A DNA stretch of 64,000 bases from Gordonia sp. UBA5067 (GTDB lineage Bacteria > Actinomycetota > Actinomycetes > Mycobacteriales > Mycobacteriaceae). The DNA lies in assembly GCF_002414845.1 (NCBI RefSeq), contig NZ_DIAX01000085.1:33798-97797 (forward strand). The letters are read 5' to 3'. Both the position numbers and the translations under genes were made by a program. Below are positions 54,834-63,827 of this stretch, in pieces. Under the pieces are notes generated by a model. The model made no database searches. It saw nothing but the letters and a program-made list of their open reading frames with translations, and was not told the DNA's origin. Position 1 is the stretch's first letter; each line of letters opens with the position of its first letter.

Positions 54834-55822
54834 AAGCCTTCACCGTCAACCGCTACGGTCCCGACGCACTTCACCTGAGCGACATACCGGTCCCCTCCGT
54901 CGGCGCACACGACGTACTCGTCGAGGTCCGGGCGGCCAGCATCAACCCACTGGACAAGATGGTCCGCAACGGAGAGTTCAAGCAGCTCCTGAAGTACCAG
55001 CGACCCTTTGTCCTGGGTCACGACGTCGCCGGCGTCATCACCCAGGTCGGTGCCGGCGTACGCGACTTCAAGGTGGGTGACGAGGTGTACTCCCGGCCGC
55101 GCGACCTGCGGATCGGGACCTTCGCCGAGTTCATCGCCATCGATGCCGACGACGTGGCTCTGAAGCCACGTTCCCTGTCGTTCGAGGAAGCCGGCGCCGT
55201 CCCCCTCGTGGCGCTGACCGCCTGGCAATCCCTCGTTGACGTCGCTCGGGTGAAACCCGGCCAGAAGGTCCTCGTCCACGCCGGCGCGGGCGGGCTCGGG
55301 TCAACCGTCATCCAGGTGGCCAAGCACCTCGGCGCCTACGTCGCCACCACCGCACGCACCAACGACGAGGACAAGGTGCGCGAGCTCGGCGCCGACGAAG
55401 TCATCGACTTCACGAAGCAGGACTTCGCCGACGTCCTGGGCGGGTACGACGTCGTACTCGACTCCCTCGGCGGCCCCAATTTGGAGAAGTCGCTGACCGT
55501 ACTCAAGCCCGGCGGACTTGCCATCGGCGTCGTCGGCCCACCCGACCCAGCCTTTGCCAAGCAACTCGGTCAACCGATGCTCGTGCCGGTCATGGCGCTC
55601 CTCGGCCGCAAAGTCCGCAAGCAGGCCCAGAAACTCCGAGTCCACTACAGGTTCTTCTTCATGCGCGCGAGCGGCGCACAACTGAAGACCCTCGCCGCCC
55701 TGTACGACGACGGCACCCTGCGTCCCGTGCTGGATCGGGCCTTCGACTTCAACCAGACCCTCGAAGCGATGGCGTATGTCGAACAGGGCAAGGCCAACGG
55801 AAAGATCGTGGTGACGCGATGA
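54830..55822 (+). CDS. NADP-dependent quinone oxidoreductase-like (zinc-free MDR)
   Basis: 330-residue medium-chain reductase of the quinone oxidoreductase group without zinc ligands. Motifs: VLVEVRAASINPLDKMVRNG, RPFVLGHDVAGVI, nucleotide fold KVLVHAGAGGLGSTVIQVAK and DVVLDSLGGPNLEKSLTVLKPGG. It reduces quinones or enones with NADPH, probably as part of detoxification. It overlaps both tetR and the following hydrolase by four bases, so it is in the same operon. Confidence 0.9.
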   Translation: MKAFTVNRYGPDALHLSDIPVPSVGAHDVLVEVRAASINPLDKMVRNGEFKQLLKYQRPFVLGHDVAGVITQVGAGVRDFKVGDEVYSRPRDLRIGTFAEFIAIDADDVALKPRSLSFEEAGAVPLVALTAWQSLVDVARVKPGQKVLVHAGAGGLGSTVIQVAKHLGAYVATTARTNDEDKVRELGADEVIDFTKQDFADVLGGYDVVLDSLGGPNLEKSLTVLKPGGLAIGVVGPPDPAFAKQLGQPMLVPVMALLGRKVRKQAQKLRVHYRFFFMRASGAQLKTLAALYDDGTLRPVLDRAFDFNQTLEAMAYVEQGKANGKIVVTR

Positions 55823-56679
55823 GCACCACCAGCAACGAACCTGTCATCACGTCGTACGCCGAGGCGCCGACCCGCGCCATCACGGCCGGCGGCGCGACCT
55901 ACGCCTACCGTGAACTCGGACCGAGGGGCGGTATCCCGGTCGTCTTCTTCGTGCACCTCGCCGCAACCTTGGACAACTGGGACCCCCGAATCGTCGACCC
56001 CATCGCCCAGAACCGCCACGTCATCACCTTCGACCAGCGCGGCGTCGGCGCGTCGACCGGAAAGGTGCCCGCCACCCTCGAGGAAGCGGCCGATCACGCC
56101 TACGAATTCATCACCGCACTGGGGTTCGAGAAGATCGACGTCTTCTCCTTCTCGATGGGCGGCTTCATCGCGCAGGACCTGATCGTCAAGCATCCCGACC
56201 TGGTCCGCAAGCTGGTGCTGACCGGGACCGGACCGCGTGGCGGCACAGACATCGACAAGGTCGTCGCCGTCACCTACTGGGACATCGTCCGCGCGACTCT
56301 GACTCGGTCGGACCCGAAGGAGTTCCTCTTCTTCAACCGCGACACGATCGGCAAGCGCGCCGCGAAGGCGTTCGTGCAGCGGCTCGCGGAGCGCATCGTC
56401 GACCGGGACAAGCCGATCAGCATCACGGCCTTCCGAACCCAGCTGAAAGCGATCCAGAAGTTCGGCCGTTCCGCCCCTTCGGACCTCTCGACGTTCACCC
56501 AGCCGACCCTGATCGCCAACGGGGACAACGACCGCATGGTGCCCTCCGTCCTCTCCGAGGAGCTGCACGGCCGCATCAAGGGCAGCGGACTGATCATCTA
56601 CCCCGACTCCGGGCACGGCGGAATCTTCCAATTCCACGAGGATTTCGCCCCGATCGCCACCGAATTCCTCGCCGACTGA
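55819..56679 (+). CDS. Alpha/beta-fold hydrolase, paralog of the divergent hydrolase
   Basis: 286 residues. Motifs: VVFFVHLAATLDNWDPRIVD, FDQRGVGASTGKVP, FSFSMGGFIAQD, NGDNDRMVPS and SGHGGIFQFHEDF. It resembles the hydrolase at 53170-54003 throughout, so the two arose by duplication. The ATG overlaps the reductase stop. The intergenic 56680-56860 that follows holds no gene I can support. The substrate is unknown. Confidence 0.88.
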   Translation: MSTTSNEPVITSYAEAPTRAITAGGATYAYRELGPRGGIPVVFFVHLAATLDNWDPRIVDPIAQNRHVITFDQRGVGASTGKVPATLEEAADHAYEFITALGFEKIDVFSFSMGGFIAQDLIVKHPDLVRKLVLTGTGPRGGTDIDKVVAVTYWDIVRATLTRSDPKEFLFFNRDTIGKRAAKAFVQRLAERIVDRDKPISITAFRTQLKAIQKFGRSAPSDLSTFTQPTLIANGDNDRMVPSVLSEELHGRIKGSGLIIYPDSGHGGIFQFHEDFAPIATEFLAD

Positions 56680-56853
56680 TCCGGACCTCCCGGCCGGCCG
56701 ATCGGCGCGAGGGCATCGACGAAGACCTCGCCGGTGGGATCGACGAGAGCCGCGATACGGCCCAATCATCGGCTTGACGGGCGACGAACGCGGTCACCCG
56801 CAGCCCGCCGCGAAAGCCCGGGGCTAGACACCCGACCCACACGGTGGAACACT

Positions 56854-56868
56854 CCTAACTATGTTAGG
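56854..56868. promoter_or_regulatory. Palindrome over the start codon of the second tetR
   Basis: CCTAAC-TAT-GTTAGG is a perfect 6-bp inverted repeat with a 3-base spacer, and the ATG at 56861 lies inside it. It could be an autoregulatory operator of the TetR protein, and suggests a very short or leaderless 5' end. Confidence 0.55.
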
Positions 56869-57487
56869 TACACCGAAGCGCGATAGGTTGACCGAACGGC
56901 GTGAGCTCACGCAACGGGAGATCCTCGACGCCGCGTGGGCGGTGGCCCGCGAGAAAGGGCTCGCCCAGATCACACTTCGCGAGGTCGCCGACCGGGTGGG
57001 CATGCGCGCACCGTCGCTGTACTCGCACTTCGACTCAAAAAACGCCATCTACGACGCCATGTTCGGTCAGGCCTGGTCCGAGGCTCTCGCCGTCTTCGAC
57101 GAGGCACGCAGGCATGCGCCGGCCGACGTGCGCTCAGCGGTGCGCTTCATGGCACACACTTTCTTCGACTTCGCCGTCAGCGACCTCCCCCGCCATCAAC
57201 TGATGAACGTGCGAATGGTTCCCGACTTCGAACCCAGCCCGCAGTCCTATGCGCCCGCCATCGCGGTGTTGGACATAGCGCGCCAGGTGTTCGCCCGCCA
57301 CGGCATCACGGCCGAGGAAGACCTCGACCTCTACACCGCACTCGTCGGCGGGTTGGTCGACGCGCAGCACGCCAACGACCCCGGCGGAAACCGCTGGGGT
57401 CGCCTGATCGATCGCGCCGCCGACATGTTCGTCGACAACCTCGACCTCCCCACGGAAGGAACCCCCACCCAGCCCACCAAGGAGTAG
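56861..57487 (+). CDS. TetR-family transcriptional regulator
   Basis: 208 residues. The helix-turn-helix is REILDAAWAVAREKGLAQIT, then LREVADRVGMRAPSLYSHFDSKNAIYDAMF; the C-terminal domain (FFDFAVSDLPRHQLMNVRMV) is the TetR ligand-binding type. It is followed two bases later by the DinB/mycothiol-type gene and is likely to regulate it. The palindrome at 56854-56868 overlaps its start codon, the most likely self-control site. Confidence 0.88.
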   Translation: MLGTPKRDRLTERRELTQREILDAAWAVAREKGLAQITLREVADRVGMRAPSLYSHFDSKNAIYDAMFGQAWSEALAVFDEARRHAPADVRSAVRFMAHTFFDFAVSDLPRHQLMNVRMVPDFEPSPQSYAPAIAVLDIARQVFARHGITAEEDLDLYTALVGGLVDAQHANDPGGNRWGRLIDRAADMFVDNLDLPTEGTPTQPTKE

Positions 57488-57489
57488 CC

Positions 57490-58251
57490 ATGACTCTGCA
57501 ATCCCACCAACACAACGACAAGAAGCACGCGCGTCGTCCGCAACTCAACCGAGAAGTGGCCGCACAGCTTGCCAGTACCGAGTTCGCCCGCGTGGCCGAC
57601 CTGCTCGACCGGCTCACTCCCGATCAGTGGACCACCCAGACCGAGTGCCCCGGCTGGGACGTGCGGGCCATGGCCGGCCATATGCTGGGGATGATCCAGC
57701 TCCTGGCCTCCCTCCCCGAACTTGCCGGACAACAGTTCACCGCCCGGCGGCGGATCGCCCGCAACGGCGGACTCCTGGTCGACGCACTGACCGGGCTACA
57801 GGTCGAAAATAATGCTGCCCTGTCGACCAGCGAACTCGTCGACACCGTGCGGACACTCTCACCCAAAGCCGCCCGGAATCGGCGTCGCGCCCCGGGCATC
57901 GTCCGCAATCACCCCCTCGATGACGAGGAATTCGGCTGGTGGACCTACGGCTACCTGTTCGACGTCATCCTCACCCGCGACCCGTTCATGCACCGGATCG
58001 ACATCTCCCGTGCCATCGGCGTGCCCATGACGGCCACCGCCGAGCATGAGGGCGTCATTGTCAACGATGTCGTCGCCGAGTGGGCGCAACGTCATGACCG
58101 ACCGTTCACCCTCGAACTCACCGGCCCCGCCGGAGGACGCTGGATCGAGGGCGATGGCGAGTCACTTGTCTTGGACCCGTTCGAGTTCTGTCGCATCCTC
58201 GCCGGTCGGGCACCCGGCGCCGGACTCCTCGCGACCCGGGTGCCGTTCTAA
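57490..58251 (+). CDS. Mycothiol maleylpyruvate isomerase-type (DinB-like) protein
   Basis: 253 residues. The N-terminal helical bundle carries the family segment DQWTTQTECPGWDVRAMAGHMLGM with a metal-binding His, and later DPFMHRIDISRAIG with a second His, typical of the MDMPI_N/DinB metalloproteins that often use mycothiol. The remainder is a less conserved C-terminal domain. AAGGAG precedes ATG 57490. It shares the TetR-led unit. Probable thiol- or metal-dependent detoxification; the true reaction is unknown. Confidence 0.8.
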   Translation: MTLQSHQHNDKKHARRPQLNREVAAQLASTEFARVADLLDRLTPDQWTTQTECPGWDVRAMAGHMLGMIQLLASLPELAGQQFTARRRIARNGGLLVDALTGLQVENNAALSTSELVDTVRTLSPKAARNRRRAPGIVRNHPLDDEEFGWWTYGYLFDVILTRDPFMHRIDISRAIGVPMTATAEHEGVIVNDVVAEWAQRHDRPFTLELTGPAGGRWIEGDGESLVLDPFEFCRILAGRAPGAGLLATRVPF

Positions 58252-58355
58252 CCGAGATTCGACGACTGACCGGATACCCGAATACGCGACGGGCCGGTGG
58301 GGGAAGATGATGCGGCGCTTCACTCACCCGAAAACCAATACAAGACAGGAGCGCG

Positions 58356-59516
58356 ATGTCGGCGGGGACCTTTCGGCGCGGCCTGACGCCGTCGGCGCTG
58401 GCCGTCGTGATGATCGCCTTCGCCGTCCAGGGATTCGGCTATGCGGCGGTCGTCTCGGCTCTGCCGACGTTCAAGCAACGCATCGGACTGTCCGAGACGA
58501 TGCTGTCGGGAATCCTGCTGGCCGTCTGCGTCGCCGCCGCGGGCGGCTCGGTCCTGGCCGACGTCATCGCCGTCCGGTGGGGCAGCCGCTGGGCGATCGC
58601 GGCCGGATTCCTGATGCAGACGGTGGCGCTGTGCGTCGCCGTGAACACCACCACGCTGGTACTGTTCACCGCCGCCGTGTTTGTCTATGGTGTCGGCCTG
58701 GGCACCGTCGATGCGTCGGCCAACATGGCCGGCGCACTCGCCGAGGCACGATCGTCGCAACCGGTGTTCGGCCGGCTGTACGCCGCGTACACGGTCGCGG
58801 CCATCCTCGGCGCCCTCGCGACCGCAGGCACTGCCTCAACGCCACTGTCCCGGACGACGCCGGTGGCGGCCGCGGCAGTGTTCGCCGCCACCGCGGCAAT
58901 GCTCGTCGTGCGCTACGGCGACCACTACCGCAGTCAGCGCCCCACCTCGTCGGCATCAGCCGCCGAGCGCCGCCTGCCTCGTAGCGGAATCTGGCTGGTC
59001 GGGGGGCTCGTCTTCGCCGCCTTCGTCGTCGACTCCGCAGTGTCGGCGTGGAGCACGCTGTACCTGCAGGATGGGCTGCACTCCGGTCCCTCGATCGCTC
59101 CGTTGGCGTATGCGGGATACCTGGGCGTCGTCTTGCTCGGGCGGCTGGTCGCGGACCCGCTGGTCGCGCGGTGGGGACGCACGTCGACGGGCCTCATCGG
59201 GGTGCTCGTCGCGCTCGCCGGGTGCCTGCTCGTGGTCGCGGCGCACCTCCCCGGCCCAGCGGTCGTCGGCTTCGCGCTCGCGGGGGCCGCCGCAGGCCTC
59301 TTGGTGCCGGTGGCCTTTAGTTGGGCCGGCGAACTCCTGCCCGCCCGGAGCGACGAAGTCATCGCCCGGGTCAATCTTTTCAACTACGGCGGCGCACTCG
59401 TCGGCGCGGTCGCCCTGGGCGCCCTGGCCGGCAACGCCCCGGCCCTCGGGTTCGGGTTTGCGCTGCCCGCCGTCGCACTGCTTCTCGCACTGCCGTTGCT
59501 GCGCGCGCACGGGTAA
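58356..59516 (+). CDS. Major facilitator superfamily transporter
   Basis: 386 residues with alternating hydrophobic helices throughout and MFS-like loop sequences (ADVIAVRWGSRWAIAAGFLM and DPLVARWGRTSTGLIGVLVA, resembling motif A after helices 2 and 8). Substrate is unknown. AGGAG lies before the ATG at 58356. It stands alone between the DinB-like gene (105-base gap) and the GAF regulator gene (90-base gap). Confidence 0.85.
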   Translation: MSAGTFRRGLTPSALAVVMIAFAVQGFGYAAVVSALPTFKQRIGLSETMLSGILLAVCVAAAGGSVLADVIAVRWGSRWAIAAGFLMQTVALCVAVNTTTLVLFTAAVFVYGVGLGTVDASANMAGALAEARSSQPVFGRLYAAYTVAAILGALATAGTASTPLSRTTPVAAAAVFAATAAMLVVRYGDHYRSQRPTSSASAAERRLPRSGIWLVGGLVFAAFVVDSAVSAWSTLYLQDGLHSGPSIAPLAYAGYLGVVLLGRLVADPLVARWGRTSTGLIGVLVALAGCLLVVAAHLPGPAVVGFALAGAAAGLLVPVAFSWAGELLPARSDEVIARVNLFNYGGALVGAVALGALAGNAPALGFGFALPAVALLLALPLLRAHG

Positions 59517-59605
59517 GCGCTACCTGCATCCTCGCCGGGACCCATTGTTGCCCAGGTCACAGCCGACAGGCAGAATTGCAGGTATCCCCTGCACGAAGGA
59601 CCACC

Positions 59606-60850
59606 ATGGGCAACGGCGCCGTCTCACCTACGGGGGTTCGTCGCGCCTACGAGGCCTTCCTGTCCGGACTCGTTCCATCGGAGGATTCGGTGCGCTCACT
59701 GGTCCGCGAATCGTGGGTCCGGTCCCGGGAACGAGGAGTCGACCCCGAGGGGGTGCGACCGCAAGGCGAGGAGGTCGGCGAGGACGACTTCCGCGCCTAC
59801 CGCTCCGCGCACCGACTGTCGTCGGTACGCCCGCTGATCAAGTCGCTGCTGCTCGACGACCTCGGCGACGCCGAGGCCCTGGTCGCCGTCGGCGATGCCC
59901 GCGGCCGATTGCTCTGGGTCGACGGCGACCGGTCGGCGCGCCGCAAAGCGACCGGCATCAACTTCGTCGAAGGGGCGGTGTGGAGCGAGAAGGCGGTCGG
60001 GACCAACGCGCCCGGCCTGGCGCTCGCCATCAACCGCGGGGTCCAGATCGTCGGTCCGGAACACTTCGCCGGCCCGGTCCAGCCCTGGAGTTGCTCGGCG
60101 GCCCCGATCCACGATCCGCACACCGGCGGACTACTCGGCTTCCTCGACATCACCGGCGGCGAGGCGGTGACCACGCCGTTCACCCTCACCACAGTCCGTT
60201 CGGTGGTCGCGGCCATCGAGCGGGAACTGGCGGCGACGTCAGTCGACCTCGCACCAACGAGTCGGTCCTGCCCGCGGCTGGAAGTGCTCGAGGATGGGCC
60301 CCGCTGGGTCGGTACCGACGGCAACCATCGCCCCCTCTCACCCCGGCATGCCGAAATCCTGCTGCTGCTCGCGACACACCCGCAGGGCCTGTCCACCGAC
60401 CAGCTCGCCATCATGCTCGCCGACGACGCGTTGGGCGCGGTCACCGTCCGCGCCGAGATCTCCCGGCTGCGCCGCGCGCTCGGGGAAGTCGTCGAGTCAC
60501 GGCCCTACCGGCTGACGCTCGCGATCGAGTCCGACGTCGAGCTGGCGCGCCGGCGGGTGGAGAAGGGCGAAGTCATCGCCGCAATCGGAATGCTCGGCCG
60601 GGGCGGCCTGCTCGCCGAATCATTCGCCCCCGGCGTCACTGCGCTGTTCGACGAGCTCCTCGTCGACCTGCGTTCCCGGATGATCGCCGCCGGCGACGTG
60701 GCCGCCCTGGAGGCATGGGTGGCCTCCCCGTTGGGCCGCGACGACCTCACCGCCTGGGCGCAACTCGCGCAAACCCTGCCGCCCGGACATCCGGGCCGGG
60801 GTCGCGCGGCCGGTCGTGCCCGGTTGTTGGACCGGCGACTGCGCCGCTGA
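59606..60850 (+). CDS. GAF-domain transcriptional regulator
   Basis: 414 residues. The N-terminus VRRAYEAFLSGLVPSEDSVRSLVRESWVRS leads into a GAF sensor domain (GINFVEGAVWSEKAVGTNAPGLALAI), like AcoR/MimR-type activators, but the AAA+ sigma-54 domain is absent. The C-terminal part (RPLSPRHAEILLLLATHPQG, RAEISRLRRALGEVVES) looks like a winged-helix DNA-binding domain. AAGGA precedes ATG 59606. It lies upstream of an aldehyde dehydrogenase and probably regulates it in response to an aldehyde or alcohol. Confidence 0.85.
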   Translation: MGNGAVSPTGVRRAYEAFLSGLVPSEDSVRSLVRESWVRSRERGVDPEGVRPQGEEVGEDDFRAYRSAHRLSSVRPLIKSLLLDDLGDAEALVAVGDARGRLLWVDGDRSARRKATGINFVEGAVWSEKAVGTNAPGLALAINRGVQIVGPEHFAGPVQPWSCSAAPIHDPHTGGLLGFLDITGGEAVTTPFTLTTVRSVVAAIERELAATSVDLAPTSRSCPRLEVLEDGPRWVGTDGNHRPLSPRHAEILLLLATHPQGLSTDQLAIMLADDALGAVTVRAEISRLRRALGEVVESRPYRLTLAIESDVELARRRVEKGEVIAAIGMLGRGGLLAESFAPGVTALFDELLVDLRSRMIAAGDVAALEAWVASPLGRDDLTAWAQLAQTLPPGHPGRGRAAGRARLLDRRLRR

Positions 60851-60934
60851 CCGACCGTGGTTGCAACGTGATTGCAACCACACGCCCCCTACTCTGTGAT
60901 TCACCTCACGAGAGCCTGCAAAGGAGCGAGAAAC

Positions 60935-62458
60935 ATGACTGTTTACGCCAAGCCCGGTACCGATGGATCGGTGATGAGCTTTGAGTCGCGTTATGACAAC
61001 TGGATCGGGGGCAAATGGGTACCCCCGGTGAAGGGCCAGTACTTCGAGAACCCGTCACCCGTCGACGGCCGAACCTTCTGCGAGGTCGCCCGCTCGACCG
61101 CCGAGGACATCGACGTCGCACTCGACGCCGCCCACGCCGCGGCCCCCGCCTGGGGCAAGACGTCGGTCGCTGAGCGTTCGGTGCTGCTGAACAAGATCGC
61201 CGACCGGATGGAGGCGAATCTCGAGAAGATCGCCGTCGCCGAGACGTGGGACAACGGCAAGGCGGTGCGCGAGACTCTCGCCGCCGACATCCCGTTGGCG
61301 ATCGACCACTTCCGCTACTTCGCCGGCGTGATCCGCGCCCAGGAGGGCGGGATCTCCGAGATCGACCAGGACACCGTCGCCTACCACTTCCACGAGCCAC
61401 TCGGCGTCGTCGGCCAGATCATCCCGTGGAACTTCCCCATCCTGATGGCCGTCTGGAAGCTGGCTCCCGCGCTGGCCGCCGGCAATGCCATCGTCATGAA
61501 GCCGGCCGAGCAGACTCCCGCGTCGATCCTGTACCTGATGAGCATCATCGGCGACCTGCTGCCCGACGGCGTGCTCAACGTCGTCAACGGCTTCGGAGTG
61601 GAAGCGGGCAAGCCGCTCGCATCGAGCAACCGGATCAAGAAGATCGCCTTCACCGGTGAGACGACGACCGGTCGCCTCATCATGCAGTACGCGTCGGAGA
61701 ACCTGATTCCGGTGACCCTGGAACTGGGCGGCAAGAGCCCCAACATCTTCTTCGACGATGTGATGAGCGCCGACGACGGCTTCCTCGACCGCGCACTGGA
61801 AGGCTTCGCAATGTTCGCCCTCAACCAGGGCGAGGTTTGCACCTGCCCGAGCCGGGCGCTGGTGCAGCGGGGCATCTACGACGAATTCACCGAGCGGGCC
61901 GTGGCCCGCGTCGCGGCGATCAAGCAGGGCAACCCGCTCGACACCACCACGATGATGGGCGCGCAGGCCTCCAGCGATCAGCACGAGAAGATCAAGTCAT
62001 ACCTGGCGATCGGCAAGGAGGAGGGTGCCAAGGTGCTGACCGGCGGTGAGCCCCTCGACCTCGGCGGCGACCTGTCGGGCGGCTTCTACATCCAGCCGAC
62101 CGTCTTCGCGGGCACCAACAACATGCGGATCTTCCAGGAAGAGATCTTCGGCCCGGTGCTCGCCCTGACCTCGTTCACCGACTACGACGAGGCCATCTCG
62201 ATCGCCAACAACACGCTGTACGGCCTCGGTTCGGGCGTGTGGAGCCGCAACGGCGCCGTCGCCTACCGGGCGGGACGCGACATCCAGGCTGGCCGGGTGT
62301 GGACCAACACCTACCACGACTACCCGGCGCACGCGGCTTTCGGCGGCTATAAGCAGTCGGGTATCGGGCGCGAGAACCACCTGATGATGCTCGAGCACTA
62401 CCAGCAGACCAAGAACCTGCTGGTCGGCTATGCACAGTCCGCCAAGGGCTTCTTCTAG
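60935..62458 (+). CDS. NAD-dependent aldehyde dehydrogenase (acetaldehyde/ExaC type)
   Basis: 507 residues with the aldehyde dehydrogenase layout: NAD site [20 protein letters not shown] and [11 protein letters not shown], catalytic Glu in [10 protein letters not shown], catalytic Cys in [13 protein letters not shown], and [14 protein letters not shown]. It oxidises aldehydes to acids. AAAGGAG precedes ATG 60935; upstream extension is not supported. It is followed two bases later by the DUF779 gene, the usual pair (Rv0458-Rv0459 in M. tuberculosis), and preceded by the GAF regulator. Confidence 0.93.
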   Translation: MTVYAKPGTDGSVMSFESRYDNWIGGKWVPPVKGQYFENPSPVDGRTFCEVARSTAEDIDVALDAAHAAAPAWGKTSVAERSVLLNKIADRMEANLEKIAVAETWDNGKAVRETLAADIPLAIDHFRYFAGVIRAQEGGISEIDQDTVAYHFHEPLGVVGQIIPWNFPILMAVWKLAPALAAGNAIVMKPAEQTPASILYLMSIIGDLLPDGVLNVVNGFGVEAGKPLASSNRIKKIAFTGETTTGRLIMQYASENLIPVTLELGGKSPNIFFDDVMSADDGFLDRALEGFAMFALNQGEVCTCPSRALVQRGIYDEFTERAVARVAAIKQGNPLDTTTMMGAQASSDQHEKIKSYLAIGKEEGAKVLTGGEPLDLGGDLSGGFYIQPTVFAGTNNMRIFQEEIFGPVLALTSFTDYDEAISIANNTLYGLGSGVWSRNGAVAYRAGRDIQAGRVWTNTYHDYPAHAAFGGYKQSGIGRENHLMMLEHYQQTKNLLVGYAQSAKGFF

Positions 62459-62460
62459 TC

Positions 62461-62886
62461 ATGTCCACCTCAACCACCCCGGAGCGCGTGGTTGCCACGG
62501 ACTCCGCCGTGGAGCTCCTGACCAAGTTGTCGGAGCTCCACGGCGGTCTCATGATCCATCAGTCCGGTGGATGCTGCGACGGCTCGGCACCGATGTGCTA
62601 TCCGGTCGGGGAGTACCGGATCGGGCAACGCGACGTTCTCCTCGGCGAAATCGTGCTGCCCGCACCGCTGCCGGTTGTGTTCGTCTGGATCGGCGGTGAC
62701 CAGTTCGAGCTGTGGAAGCACACCCAGCTGATCCTGGACGTCGTGCCCGGCCGCGGTGCCGGCTTCTCGTTGGAGGCGCCCGAGGGGGTCCGCTTCCTTT
62801 CTCGTTCGCGTGTCTTCTCCGACGAGGAGAATGCGGTACTGGCCGCGTCGCCGCCGCTCACCGGCGCCAAGGTGAACGGCGCTTAA
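62461..62886 (+). CDS. DUF779 family protein
   Basis: 141 residues with the cysteine-rich segment SGGCCDGSAPMCYPVGEYRIG and WIGGDQFELWKHTQLILDVVPGRG. The family is nearly always next to an aldehyde dehydrogenase, as here, and is of unknown function; the cysteines suggest metal or cofactor binding. Its stop shares the palindrome TTAA (62883-62886) with the convergent gene. Confidence 0.88.
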   Translation: MSTSTTPERVVATDSAVELLTKLSELHGGLMIHQSGGCCDGSAPMCYPVGEYRIGQRDVLLGEIVLPAPLPVVFVWIGGDQFELWKHTQLILDVVPGRGAGFSLEAPEGVRFLSRSRVFSDEENAVLAASPPLTGAKVNGA

Positions 62887-63380
62887 AGGTTGGCGCCGTG
62901 GGCGTTCAGGATCGTGATCGCCTTGGGGCCGACGCCGTGCAGCGCGAGTAGCTCGTCTGCGGTGTGGCCGGCGAGGTCGGACCATCCGGTGATGCCGACC
63001 CCCGCCAGCGCCGCCGTAGCGGGCCGTCCGATGGGCGGTAGCTGCGCACCGACCACCTGGACACGGTGCGCAATCAGATCCCGCAGCAGGTCGGCCGGCA
63101 CGGGATCGCCCAGCGGGAACTGGATCGATCCCTTACCGCGCCGGTAGCCGGTCAACCGTTCGGCGAAGTCGTCGAGCGGGTCACCGGTCGGATAGACGCC
63201 GATATGTTTGGCGAAGCCGCCGTAGTGGATGAGTGGCCGACCGTGCAGCTTGTAGGTCAGCAGACCGTATCCGACCCCTTCGTGCGCGGTTGGCGCCAGT
63301 TCCGTCGTCCATCGCCGCAGCTGCTGCAAGCGGTCGAGGGTCTGGTTATCAAACTGTGCCAAGTACTGGTCGGCGGTCAT
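62883..63380 (-). CDS. DUF1801-like domain fused to helix-hairpin-helix domain
   Basis: 165 residues from ATG 63380 (GAGCGGGTG upstream). Residues about 1-100 match the DUF1801/YdhG-type domain (LDRLQQLRRWTTELAPTAHEGVGYG, HYGGFAKHIGVYP); residues about 105-165 hold a helix-hairpin-helix-like segment LAGVGITGWSDLAGHTADELLALHGVGPKAITIL. Function is unknown; the hairpin part suggests nucleic acid contact. It ends by sharing TTAA with the DUF779 gene. The 264-base spacer 63381-63644 has a hairpin at 63599-63635 and no gene I can support. Confidence 0.75.
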   Translation of the reverse strand: MTADQYLAQFDNQTLDRLQQLRRWTTELAPTAHEGVGYGLLTYKLHGRPLIHYGGFAKHIGVYPTGDPLDDFAERLTGYRRGKGSIQFPLGDPVPADLLRDLIAHRVQVVGAQLPPIGRPATAALAGVGITGWSDLAGHTADELLALHGVGPKAITILNAHGANL

Positions 63381-63598
63381 CGTCACCCGCTCAGGATAGT
63401 TGCGCCCGACCCCTCCGCGGTCCACAGATTCGAGTACCCGACTACTCGCATACCTACTCGCCCTCGGCCCTAGTCTTCAAGGGGTCCCACCCCCGAGCAT
63501 CGGACTCCATGGTGCGTTGTGCAGCCGACCCGCGACCCTGGTCCGAACTACGTGCGGGGAGGGCGATCCGTCGGGGAGTCGCCACCCCAATCGAAGCG

Positions 63599-63635
63599 CA
63601 ACGTCCCCGACCCTAAGTGGGGGCCGGGGACGTTG
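63599..63635 (-). terminator. Hairpin downstream of the small membrane protein gene
   Basis: A perfect 11-bp stem (CAACGTCCCCG with its complement) closes a 15-base loop, 9 bases after the minus-strand stop at 63645. The minus-strand downstream bases are not T-rich, so a weak or bidirectional terminator is likely. Confidence 0.65.
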
Positions 63636-63644
63636 TTGCTTGTC

Positions 63645-63827
63645 CTACATGCCGAGACCGGGGATGAGGCTTGCGCCGGTCTGGTTGAGATACACCATGT
63701 TCGCGACCAGGGCGACAATGGTGACGAGGCTGAGCACGATCGCCGACAGCATCACCGTGACCCGACGGTGAACGCGGTAGGTCGGCGTGACCACGATGCT
63801 GTGCTTTCCCGTGTGCCGAACAGACAT
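63645..63827 (-). CDS. Small single-pass membrane protein
   Basis: 60 residues from ATG 63827 (MSVRHTGKHSIVVTPTYRVH) with a single hydrophobic segment VTVMLSAIVLSLVTIVALVANMVYL and a short tail TGASLIPGLGM. GGAAGGGCAC precedes the ATG; the ATG at 63887 would add 20 residues without a signal or homology. It has no cysteine or charged residue in the helix. I do not recognise it. The 173 bases upstream to the window end (63828-64000) hold no gene I can support. Confidence 0.6.
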   Translation of the reverse strand: MSVRHTGKHSIVVTPTYRVHRRVTVMLSAIVLSLVTIVALVANMVYLNQTGASLIPGLGM

